From NCBI GenBank assembly GCA_947311285.1, contig CAMZKS010000060.1:1-15177 (forward strand): DNA of 15,177 nt, written 5' to 3'. The translations under genes and the position numbers were made by a program. Below, piece by piece: positions 1 through 6,111 of this stretch. The notes under the pieces were generated by a model, which was given only the letters and a program-made list of their open reading frames with translations, was not told where the DNA came from and ran no database searches. Position 1 is the stretch's first letter, and each line of letters opens with the position of its first letter. The DNA comes from an uncultured bacterium (GTDB lineage: Bacteria > Patescibacteriota > Gracilibacteria > UBA4473).

Positions 1-2387
1 AAGGGGTCTCCTCCCCACGAATTTTCTTTATCGGTTTTACTCGGCTCGTCTTCCACTTTTGGGGCGGGGTTATGGGTAAAGTATTCAATGACTTGAAAAA
101 TCGTTTCTTGGTGCTTCAAAAAGTCGAATTGGATTTGATTTGGGGCAAGTCTCAAAATTTCTTCTACCAAACCTAATATCACGCGAAATACCTCTCTCCA
201 ACCATATAAAATTCCTTCCCAAAAAGTTTCTTTTTCCGCTTCTAACGGAAACTTTGAGACCTTGTCTCTTTGAATGATATTTAGCATTAAATTGACTACT
301 TTTCCGTATTCAATCGGCTCGCTATTTTCGTCTTGTTTTTGTAAAGATTTTTTGATTCCTTCTAATAATGCGTAAACATAATCCGAACGAATTTCGGGGT
401 CGGAAAATAACAAAGAATTTTTAGAAAATTTTGAAGGATTATTTTCTACTGCTTGGGTAAGTGTTCCTCGCAAACCGCTAATACTTGGCTCATCTCTTTC
501 TTTTGGTATTATTTTTGTGTTTTTTAAATAAGCCACCAACTCGTTAATTTCCATTTTTTCTATATCATCAACATTTAGAGACGCGACTCCACCAACGCCA
601 CTCGCCATACGACCAAACTCTTCTTCTGTATCAATTTTAAAATCTTCAACGATTTTGATTTCTCGTTTTTTGGCTTCTTCAAGCTGTTTTGGTGTAAGGT
701 CGTTCGAAATTATCGAAAGAAGGGTTAGTTTTATATGCGAGTTTAGTTCCTCGTTTTCATTCCAAGAGGCTTGAAATAAAAGTTCGACATATTTGTTCTT
801 TTGAATTTCCGTAAGTCCAGAAAAGCAATCTCTTAGTAAAATTTCGTACTCTCGGAACTCTCTTTTAACTAAAAAATCTCGGTCTAAAAATTCAAATAAA
901 GTGTCTTTAAGTCTTTTTTTCAAGAATGAGTTATAAGTATTTAAGAAATGTAGTTCAAGACGTTTAAAAATAGCAATATTGGGGAATTTTGAAAAAATTG
1001 AGTCAAATTTTTCTTGAAACTCGGATTTTCCTAAATTTTTCTTATGAATCTTTAATTGCTCGGTCAAAAACCATTTGATAGTCGAAGCAAGAACTTCTTC
1101 AACACGATAAAGGGAGTGGTAGTCGCCTTTTTTACCAATTGCTAAAGAATTAACGGTTTTTACTGTGTAATCTAATGGGTCGTCATAGTCGAATACTTGT
1201 GTTTTTTTACCGTCTTTTCTCTTTTCCGTTTTTCGTTTGCAAAAATTGGTATAAATATCTCCCACTTTTTTCAATGCTTCTTCGTAATATCCTTCGGGGA
1301 TATTCAAGAGGGTTTGGCAAAAGTTAGTTATCTCGTAGTCATCAAAATATACTGCTCGTTCTAACCCGAATTTATCATCTTTGGCGAGGGGTTTGAGTGT
1401 GAAAAGTGTTTCAAAAAGTTGAAACGAACTTTTTGTTTCGCCACCCTCTACCAGTATTTCCAAAACTTTCTTATACAGAAAGCCGTCTCTCAATTCTGAC
1501 GCAACCTTAACCCAATTTTCTGTGTAAATCTTGTTTGCAATTGGAACTAAAAGCTTAGCGGGCATAGACTCTACTGCCCACAAAATACTATTTACGACAT
1601 TTAAACTCGTTTTGTCTGAAACTTTTATACCTAAAACAACTTTTTGAAGTGTTTCTGGGGATTTTTCGCCAAGAGTTCGAAGGTAAGCACATTGAGGAGG
1701 ATAAGCCCATTTTTGATCTTCTTCAAATTCTTGGTTCAATGGTTCTAAAAATTTATTGTTTTTTAAAAATTCAAACCAACCTTCCCCGATACTTTTATAG
1801 AAATGTTGTCCAGCATTTTGATTTGAATTTATAAGTTTTTCTAAAACACCTAAATCAACATTTTTAACACCGCCTTCTACGATTAAATCTATTTTTTCAT
1901 ATACCCCGACTTGGTCTAATAAAAGATGGTTTAAATAATCTTCAAATTTTTCGCAGATAATACGAAAATTCGTCTCACTTATCTCTGTAAGATTTTGATT
2001 TAGTATTTTATTTGCCGCGTTTAGAGCTTTTTGTTGATTACCCCTACTATGATGGCAAGTATCGCTAAAAAAACCGTAGAAACTTCCGTCATAAAAACTT
2101 TCAACCGTTTCACTACCTCCTTTTTTAAGTTTAGGAAGAAGGTTTTTTTGAGTGTCTGGGTCGTATAACATTTCTCGAAAACAATGAGCAACCGTTGCCT
2201 TCCAATCGGGAAATGTACTTGAAAAATTTGGGTCTAATAAATTCACACCAGTTACAAAAACTTTAGAATCTGCGGTTGTTCCTTCTATCCCCCCATATAT
2301 CCTATCAATTTGGGAAACAATCTCCCTTTGCCTCTTTGTTAAAGTAGGTTTTGGAGGTTCAAAAGAAGCATTTTTATCTTGGCTCAT
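1..2387 (-). CDS. Large HEAT-like repeat protein, possible defence protein (partial, C-terminus off the left edge)
   Basis: An open frame of 795 codons starts at ATG 2387 and reaches the left edge with no stop; I checked all codons in this frame for stop triplets. AGAGG lies 4 nt before the ATG, a usable ribosome site. The protein is soluble, mostly helical and without signal or TM segment. Residues about 62-75 (DWKATVAHCFREMLYD) and 200-285 (GWFEFLK, then a W-P-P-x-x-YL stretch and a MPAKL stretch) resemble the helical repeat body of long (over 1000 aa) uncharacterised bacterial proteins that I associate with defence islands. A later INELVAYL motif (about residue 610) and the final GGDP near the edge also fit that family, where GGDP precedes an NTVRG-type segment. 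Family membership is my recollection, not a search result. It is the last visible gene of the operon starting at 3361; only 43 nt separate it from the gene before. No catalytic motif is visible in this part. Confidence 0.75.
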   Translation of the reverse strand, partial: MSQDKNASFEPPKPTLTKRQREIVSQIDRIYGGIEGTTADSKVFVTGVNLLDPNFSSTFPDWKATVAHCFREMLYDPDTQKNLLPKLKKGGSETVESFYDGSFYGFFSDTCHHSRGNQQKALNAANKILNQNLTEISETNFRIICEKFEDYLNHLLLDQVGVYEKIDLIVEGGVKNVDLGVLEKLINSNQNAGQHFYKSIGEGWFEFLKNNKFLEPLNQEFEEDQKWAYPPQCAYLRTLGEKSPETLQKVVLGIKVSDKTSLNVVNSILWAVESMPAKLLVPIANKIYTENWVKVASELRDGFLYKKVLEILVEGGETKSSFQLFETLFTLKPLAKDDKFGLERAVYFDDYEITNFCQTLLNIPEGYYEEALKKVGDIYTNFCKRKTEKRKDGKKTQVFDYDDPLDYTVKTVNSLAIGKKGDYHSLYRVEEVLASTIKWFLTEQLKIHKKNLGKSEFQEKFDSIFSKFPNIAIFKRLELHFLNTYNSFLKKRLKDTLFEFLDRDFLVKREFREYEILLRDCFSGLTEIQKNKYVELLFQASWNENEELNSHIKLTLLSIISNDLTPKQLEEAKKREIKIVEDFKIDTEEEFGRMASGVGGVASLNVDDIEKMEINELVAYLKNTKIIPKERDEPSISGLRGTLTQAVENNPSKFSKNSLLFSDPEIRSDYVYALLEGIKKSLQKQDENSEPIEYGKVVNLMLNIIQRDKVSKFPLEAEKETFWEGILYGWREVFRVILGLVEEILRLAPNQIQFDFLKHQETIFQVIEYFTHNPAPKVEDEPSKTDKENSWGGDP

Positions 2388-2430
2388 CTGTCCTCTAAGC
2401 TATCAAATTTTCGATAAAAAGTAAACTGGA

Positions 2431-2904
2431 CTACTTTCCACAATTCCTTCTCAAAGAAGCCAAGAATCGAAGTGTTTTTGGCTTCATTTCTACGGCAAGA
2501 ATTCCCATATTCATTCGGTCGGCAAACACTTTTTCCCAATTTGAATTGAATTCATCAATGCTTCCATCAAAACCGCTCTTTTTCATTCCTTCAAATTTTT
2601 TCTTCTCGAATGCTTTGAAATTTTGAGCAAATTGAAGAACATCGGGGATTTGTTCTTCCGCCCAATTCTCTTTTCGAAGAATCTTTTCAAAATCTTCTTT
2701 CCAAGTATCGAGGTTTATTTTAAGTCTTTTATACCGTTTCTTTTTTTGAGACTTTCCAGACAGAAACTCTAAAATAGCCCATAGAAACAAAATAAAAATC
2801 AAACCCCCACTTCCAAGCTCCAATAGATTTATAACCCCAGAAATTAAGAGGAAAACAAGAATCCTTAACAAGATTTTGCCAATAAATGTGAATGCTTTAT
2901 TCAT
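2431..2904 (-). CDS. Small two-helix membrane protein of unknown function
   Basis: 157 residues, ATG at 2904, directly after the stop of the preceding gene with no gap, so the two are probably co-translated. AAAGG lies about 8 nt upstream. Residues 8-28 and 33-48 are strongly hydrophobic and read as two transmembrane helices in a hairpin. They are followed by a very basic stretch (KSQKKKRYKRLK, about 51-62), which by the positive-inside rule puts the remaining 95 residues in the cytoplasm. That part is charged and helical with many Trp/Phe. I do not recognise a family. Its place between another small membrane protein and the large protein downstream suggests a membrane partner in the same system (inference). 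Confidence 0.8.
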   Translation of the reverse strand: MNKAFTFIGKILLRILVFLLISGVINLLELGSGGLIFILFLWAILEFLSGKSQKKKRYKRLKINLDTWKEDFEKILRKENWAEEQIPDVLQFAQNFKAFEKKKFEGMKKSGFDGSIDEFNSNWEKVFADRMNMGILAVEMKPKTLRFLASLRRNCGK

Positions 2905-3174
2905 TTAATACCTTTGCTGAGATTCATAATAACCAGCATCTTGAATCCCTTTTTCAGTTTCAATTCTGAAATCAATCCAATCTTCAAATTCAGCAAAAGC
3001 TGTTTTAACATCTATTTCTCCTTTTGCGGCACTTTCAAATTGCGTCCAACATTCTTTTCTTACCTCTTGTAGTGCTTGAATATTATCTTGAATGCTTTGT
3101 TTGCCTAAAAAAATACCAATAAAGAAACAAATTGTTCCCGTAAAAATAACTGTACCGATTGAGATTTCTTTCAT
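2905..3174 (-). CDS. Small single-pass membrane protein of unknown function
   Basis: 89 residues. One N-terminal transmembrane segment at about residues 5-24 (TVIFTGTICFFIGIFLG) is followed by a charged helical cytoplasmic or periplasmic tail ending in YYESQQRY. There is no lipobox and no clear cleavage site. The ATG at 3174 sits immediately after a run of six T that ends the structured RNA leader, and no Shine-Dalgarno site precedes it, so its expression probably depends on what happens in that leader. It is the first protein gene of the leftward operon and abuts the next gene with zero spacing. No family recognised; phage spanin or holin-type small proteins look similar in layout but nothing specific supports that. 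Confidence 0.75.
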   Translation of the reverse strand: MKEISIGTVIFTGTICFFIGIFLGKQSIQDNIQALQEVRKECWTQFESAAKGEIDVKTAFAEFEDWIDFRIETEKGIQDAGYYESQQRY

Positions 3175-3327
3175 AAAAAAGGGGCGACTTTCGTGCTACC
3201 CAATTTCGATACTCTTACGAGCTTCTCAATTTGGACGAGAAATCGCCCCGTCTTTATTGAGAAAAACACGTGTATAAGACATAAAAAATGCCTCTTAAGA
3301 GTTTTTATTTACCGAAATTGAGTAGCA
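3175..3327 (-). ncRNA. Structured RNA leader with terminator-like 3' end
   Basis: Begins at the predicted start point of the promoter at 3333-3361 and ends in six T just before the ATG at 3174. As leftward RNA it folds as: P1, 3327-3313 with 3208-3194, 15 consecutive pairs including one U-G; P2, 3302-3296 with 3217-3211, 7 pairs, plus GAG/CUC after one mismatch; P3, 3263-3256 with 3230-3223, 8 pairs; P4, 3252-3247 with 3239-3234, 6 pairs including one G-U, 7-nt loop. Both wobbles pair only in leftward RNA (they are C/A mismatches in the other strand), which supports this orientation. A further helix, GGGGCGA (3249-3243) with UCGCCCC (3187-3181), precedes the T run and crosses P1; it competes with P4. 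It could be a free small RNA, an attenuator or a riboswitch-like element. No match to a named RNA class is recognised. Confidence 0.6.
3226..3282 (-). CDS. Possible 18-residue leader peptide inside the RNA leader
   Basis: Reads MSYTRVFLNKDGAISRPN and stops with TGA at 3228-3226. AAGAGG (3296-3291) precedes the ATG by 8 nt, the best-placed ribosome site in this operon, and lies inside helix P2, so folding could hide it. A ribosome on this ORF would cover P4 and one arm of P3 and stop inside the other arm, which would change whether the GGGGCGA/UCGCCCC helix before the T run can form. This is the usual layout of translational attenuation, but there is no obvious run of regulatory codons. It may be chance. 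Confidence 0.3.
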   Translation of the reverse strand: MSYTRVFLNKDGAISRPN

Positions 3328-3332
3328 AGACA

Positions 3333-3361
3333 AATATAGCTTCTTCAATGATTTTTTGCAA
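3333..3361 (-). promoter_or_regulatory. Sigma-70-type promoter of the RNA leader and membrane-protein operon
   Basis: Leftward -35 TTGCAA (3361-3356), 17-bp spacer, -10 TATATT (3338-3333). The expected start point is about 3326, which coincides with the first base of the 15-pair helix P1 of the leader RNA. It begins only a few bases after the stop codon of the HTH gene, so the operon is transcribed separately from that gene. Confidence 0.6.
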
Positions 3362-3365
3362 AATC

Positions 3366-3803
3366 TTACTCGCAAAAAGAAGTAAGAAGTTGACTTAGTT
3401 CTTCATCAGTCATTTCATCAATATCTTCAACCGTATTTGTTTCCACAATTTTTCGTTTATTAAATTGGATTTCTTCTGCCTTGAATTTTATTTTAAGACA
3501 AAGTTCAATGGCTTTGAGTTGTGTTTTACAATCTGGAAGTTGTCCGACAACTTCTCTTCCCCTATAAAATGTTGATTGCGTTGCCTCTAACGCATCTTTT
3601 ATCTTCTTAACGATATAAGCAGGGTTTATGCCTTGAGAATCCATTTTACGGTCAATTTCGAGCCAAAAATCTTGATAAGCACGTGTTCGCTCTATCAAAT
3701 AAGCATTCTTTGCCGTAGCGGGAGCATATCCCGCTTCAATAGCAGATTTGTATTTGGAAAATCCTTTTATTCTATTTTCGGCATACTTTGTAGCTCTATT
3801 CAT
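3366..3803 (-). CDS. Terminase small subunit-like helix-turn-helix protein
   Basis: 145 residues from ATG 3803; a TTG one codon earlier is less likely. The N-terminal 40 residues contain YKSAIEAGYAPATAKNAYL, the typical helix-turn-helix of phage terminase small subunits and phBC6A51-type HTH proteins, which in phages recognises the packaging site on DNA. The middle (about 85-110), with a YRGREVV stretch and then DCKTQLKAIELCLKI, fits the same families, where a D-x-KT-x-LKALEL pattern is common; the end is acidic. Length is normal for the family. No large terminase subunit is seen in the window, so in this element the protein may serve as a DNA-binding regulator instead. It is divergent from the recombinase, with the iteron region between them, which would be a natural binding target (inference). 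Confidence 0.65.
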   Translation of the reverse strand: MNRATKYAENRIKGFSKYKSAIEAGYAPATAKNAYLIERTRAYQDFWLEIDRKMDSQGINPAYIVKKIKDALEATQSTFYRGREVVGQLPDCKTQLKAIELCLKIKFKAEEIQFNKRKIVETNTVEDIDEMTDEELSQLLTSFCE

Positions 3804-3859
3804 CAATCTCTATTTTAGGGATTTTTAGGGAAATAGGCGATATTTAAAAAGTTTAGATA

Positions 3860-3902
3860 CCGTCGGAAAGTTCGAACTCCAAGTTGCCGACGGCGTTTTT
3901 TT
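3860..3902 (+). terminator. Hairpin followed by a T run
   Basis: CCGTCGG (3860-3866) pairs with CCGACGG (3887-3893); the 20-nt loop contains a second palindrome, AGTTCGAACT (3869-3878). Seven T follow at 3896-3902, so it would stop rightward transcription. No sense gene ends here; it would end a transcript antisense to the HTH gene or a short RNA. It might instead be a protein-binding palindrome. Confidence 0.4.
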
Positions 3903-3966
3903 ATACACAAAAAAATAATTAGAAATGAATAACAAGTTGAAATAAAAAAGTCAAAACACCCAATTT

Positions 3967-4029
3967 CTTGTGAAAATGTCCAAACATCTTTACAAAATGT
4001 CCAAAATTCTTGTCAAAATGTAAAGAATA
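3967..4029 (+). repeat. Three tandem 21-bp iterons
   Basis: Units at 3967-3987, 3988-4008 and 4009-4029 share CTTKTSAAAATGT, continuing with CCAAA in the first two. A degenerate fourth copy (TCAAAACACCCAA, 3951-3963) lies before them at 20-bp spacing. Twenty-one bases is two helical turns, so bound protein copies would sit on one face. The repeat can also be read as heptads (SCENVQT, SLQNVQN, SCQNVKN) in a frame open from 3933 to a stop at 4083, but no start codon is available in that frame. Confidence 0.65.
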
Positions 4030-4104
4030 TTGGTCATCAGCTTTCCGACGGCTCTACAAAAGGGTTTGCTGGCTCTTTTTAAATAAAGGAAAATTGCTTT
4101 CCAG

Positions 4105-4290
4105 ATGGCAATTACTCCAAAACAATCTAATAAAAATTTTGAATCCTTCGGCGAAGGGGATTCTTGGGTGTCATCGCTTGGGAACACTATTTCGTTTGAA
4201 TGTGTCGTTCCCGAAGACAATTCAGAAGATGTTTTAGAGGGTATTACAAAGGGATTTGCTAAGATTGGACTTTTTAAAGGAATTAAATAG
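4105..4290 (+). CDS. Small hypothetical protein upstream of the recombinase
   Basis: 61 residues beginning MAITPKQSNKNF and ending in GITKGFAKIGLFKGIK, acidic in the middle and basic at the end, no transmembrane segment or known motif. It precedes the recombinase by 44 nt on the same strand. AAAGGA lies about 14 nt before the ATG, which is far for a ribosome site; ATT at 4093 is better spaced but unusual. Its last codons resemble a short stretch just upstream (4050-4083, reading GSTKGFAGSF then stop), suggesting a local duplication. The other reading frames here look like chance. I cannot assign a role; a recombination directionality factor is possible from position only. Confidence 0.45.
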   Translation: MAITPKQSNKNFESFGEGDSWVSSLGNTISFECVVPEDNSEDVLEGITKGFAKIGLFKGIK

Positions 4291-4334
4291 CACACCTTTT
4301 TGATTTTTTTATAAAAATAGGGTAGTTTTTTTGT

Positions 4335-6017
4335 ATGTTAGAAATCGGGGACGTAAAGAATCGAAAAACAGCTATATACATTCGAGTATCAACTCCAGAG
4401 CAAAAAGTTGATGGATATAGCCCCGAAATGCAAAAGAAGAAGCTAAAAGAGCATATCGAGAACAATAAAGCTTTGGGGCTTGTTTTTGACCCTAAACTCA
4501 TTTTTGAAGACGTTGGAACGGGTAGCCATTTGAATAGAGACGGATACAAAAAAATGATGGAACTCGTTAAATCTAAGAAAATTGATGTTATTTTAGTTTG
4601 GAAGATAGACCGTCTTTCTCGTAGTCTTAAGCATTTACTGGGGATATTTGAAGAACTACAAAAGAATGGTGTTAGCTTTATTTCAGTTCAAGAGAATATT
4701 GATTTTACGGGAGCAATCGGGAAATTGATTTTTAATATCTTTGGAGCGATTGGAGAATTTGAAAGAGAGCTTATACGCTCAAGAACATTTGACGGGAGAC
4801 TTACTTCTGCCGAGCTTGGAAATTACACGGGAACTCATAAATATTATGGTTATAAGAAGGTTGCTAATGATAACAAAAAAGGAAGTCAATTAGAAATCGT
4901 AGAAGAAGAGAAAAAATGGGTGGAACAAATTTATCATTGGTACATTTATGATGAGTTGGGAGATAAGCGAATAGCCCAAAAGCTTAATGATATGGAAATT
5001 GATATTGGGATTGAATCAAAAGCTAAAAATAGAAAATGGACGGCAAAAAGAGTTACCACAATAATTACAAATCCTATTTATCACGGGAAGTTTATTGCTC
5101 AAAAAACAGATATACACGGAATAAAGCTACCCCAAGAGCAATGGACTATTGTTTCCGTTTCGCCTTGTATCAGCGAATTTTCTTTTAAAATGGCAGAAGA
5201 AGCACGAAAGGTTAGAAATGCGGCATTAAATCAAAAGAATACTTATATGCTTTCTGGGAAGTTGAAAGATGTTTCTTTGGGGCGTCCTTATAGCTTTGTT
5301 GGTGCGGCAAGAAGCAAAGGAGGTTTTAGCTATCGGCGAAAGGAAAAAATAATAGATAGGGAGAAACACCCTATTTTTGAAGTTCCCGCAAAAGCAATTG
5401 ATGATTTTGTTTGGGGTAAAGTGAAAGAAGCTTTAAAGAATCCCGAATTTTTCGTAAAAAAATATCTTTCAGAAAATTACGGCACAACCTCTCAAGTTCG
5501 AGAAGTTGAAATTGAACTAAATGTTCTAAGAAAAAATCGAGACAAAGCCCTTCTGCAAATTGATAAGATTGAAGAATTTGGGGAAACGGGAACATATAGC
5601 GAGGAAAAAATGGCACGAAAGGTTCAAGAACAAGAAATAGAAGTTACTAAGCTTGAAGAACGAATCCAAGAACTTGAAGACTCTTTAACATTTATTGCTT
5701 CTCGTGATTTGGAAGTTGAAAAACTGAAAGACGCCGCAGAGAAGGTAAAATACAACCTTGATAATCTAACTATTAAACAAAAACGAGCTTTGTGTAACCT
5801 TGTAATTGAGGGTGTTTATCTCGATAGAAAAGCGAATCCCAACTGGAAAGGGAAAAGAAATAAGTGGGATATATCTACAAAAGTAGTTTTGAGGTTCAAC
5901 CCTAACAAGTTTCCAATGGTTGATGAAGGGGGTAGAACCCAAAAAGCGGATAAACAAAACAAAAAAGCCCCGTTAGAGGCTAAAAATGTTAAATCTGGTG
6001 GGCCGAGCTGGAGTTGA
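4335..6017 (+). CDS. Large serine recombinase (integrase) with a cysteine-less zinc-ribbon region
   Basis: 560 residues, the usual size of large serine integrases, which cut and rejoin DNA at att sites through a serine-DNA intermediate. Resolvase catalytic domain about 12-155: Y-I-R-V-S-T with nucleophile Ser19, DVILVWKIDRLSRS (Arg93, Arg96) and EFERELIRSR. Recombinase domain about 165-300 with WTAKRVTTIITNPIYHGKF. In the zinc-ribbon region (about 305-336) the expected CxxC pairs are replaced (KDVSLGRP; GFSYRRK), so it probably does not bind zinc in the usual way. A long coiled coil runs about 385-460, as used for synapsis control. The low-complexity tail ends GGPSWS, encoded by the 3' end of the tRNA-Val gene on the opposite strand; the stop overlaps the tRNA by 22 nt. 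This places the integrase at one junction of the element. Confidence 0.93.
   Translation: MLEIGDVKNRKTAIYIRVSTPEQKVDGYSPEMQKKKLKEHIENNKALGLVFDPKLIFEDVGTGSHLNRDGYKKMMELVKSKKIDVILVWKIDRLSRSLKHLLGIFEELQKNGVSFISVQENIDFTGAIGKLIFNIFGAIGEFERELIRSRTFDGRLTSAELGNYTGTHKYYGYKKVANDNKKGSQLEIVEEEKKWVEQIYHWYIYDELGDKRIAQKLNDMEIDIGIESKAKNRKWTAKRVTTIITNPIYHGKFIAQKTDIHGIKLPQEQWTIVSVSPCISEFSFKMAEEARKVRNAALNQKNTYMLSGKLKDVSLGRPYSFVGAARSKGGFSYRRKEKIIDREKHPIFEVPAKAIDDFVWGKVKEALKNPEFFVKKYLSENYGTTSQVREVEIELNVLRKNRDKALLQIDKIEEFGETGTYSEEKMARKVQEQEIEVTKLEERIQELEDSLTFIASRDLEVEKLKDAAEKVKYNLDNLTIKQKRALCNLVIEGVYLDRKANPNWKGKRNKWDISTKVVLRFNPNKFPMVDEGGRTQKADKQNKKAPLEAKNVKSGGPSWS
5961..5981 (-). terminator. Terminator of the tRNA-Val gene, inside the recombinase coding sequence
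   Basis: In leftward RNA AGCCUC (5981-5976) pairs with GGGGCU (5971-5966) around a UAAC loop, six pairs with one U-G, followed by six U (5966-5961). The wobble pairs only in this orientation. It starts 14 nt after the tRNA CCA end, so it fits as the tRNA terminator, although those bases also encode the recombinase tail on the other strand. Confidence 0.65.
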
Positions 6018-6071
6018 ACCAGCCACCAAAGCGTTGTGAGCGCCCTGCTCTAACCGCTGAGCTACCGGCCC
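5996..6071 (-). tRNA. tRNA-Val (anticodon CAC)
   Basis: A complete 76-nt cloverleaf: acceptor GGGCCGG/TCGGCCC with one G-U, D stem GCTC/GAGC, anticodon stem GGGCG/CGCTT (two G-U), loop CTCACAA with anticodon CAC at 6038-6036 reading the GUG codon, variable loop TGGTG, T stem GCTGG/CCAGC with loop TTCAACT, discriminator A and an encoded CCA (5998-5996). The 3' end overlaps the last 22 nt of the recombinase gene on the opposite strand, and the gene is intact, as expected if an integrating element restored the 3' end of its target tRNA. Confidence 0.95.
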
Positions 6072-6083
6072 GCACCGCGATCC

Positions 6084-6111
6084 ATTTTAAGAGCTGCTGA
6101 AAAAATCACAA
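6084..6111 (-). promoter_or_regulatory. Promoter of tRNA-Val
   Basis: Leftward -35 TTGTGA (6111-6106), 16-bp spacer, -10 TAAAAT (6089-6084), giving a start a few bases before the mature tRNA 5' end at 6071. The -35 hexamer includes the stop codon of the DUF218 gene. Confidence 0.45.

Larger units (their letters stand above)
3807..4104. other. Intergenic control region of the element
   Basis: Non-coding stretch between the leftward HTH gene and the rightward small ORF and recombinase. It contains two direct TTTTAGGGA repeats 10 bp apart (3813-3821, 3823-3831) just upstream of the HTH start, the hairpin at 3860-3902, three 21-bp iterons at 3967-4029, and an 11-bp perfect inverted repeat CCGTCGGAAAG (3860-3870) / CTTTCCGACGG (4041-4051) that brackets the iterons. 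A weak rightward promoter, TTGTGA (3968-3973), 17 bp, TACAAA (3991-3996), lies within the iterons. This is the layout of an origin or an autoregulated operator region; which one is not decided by the sequence. Confidence 0.5.

Noticed and set aside
1649..1834. 61-codon rightward ORF in the left region
   Set aside because: It lies wholly inside the 795-codon leftward frame and has no family features.
3226..3228. Read-through of UGA by an alternative code in the leader ORF
   Set aside because: After the TGA the frame soon meets TAG, and other genes in the window clearly end at TGA.
3092..3277. 61-codon rightward ORF across the RNA leader
   Set aside because: It is antisense to the membrane protein gene and the structured RNA, and reads through the helices by chance.
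3175..3327. Retron-type or integron attC-type interpretation of the end-paired RNA/inverted repeats
   Set aside because: No reverse transcriptase or tyrosine integrase is visible, and the wobble pairs favour an RNA over a DNA site.
4010..4237. 75-codon rightward ORF, and a 101-codon leftward ORF at 3990-4295
   Set aside because: Both overlap the iterons and the better small ORF at 4105; their composition looks like shadow frames.
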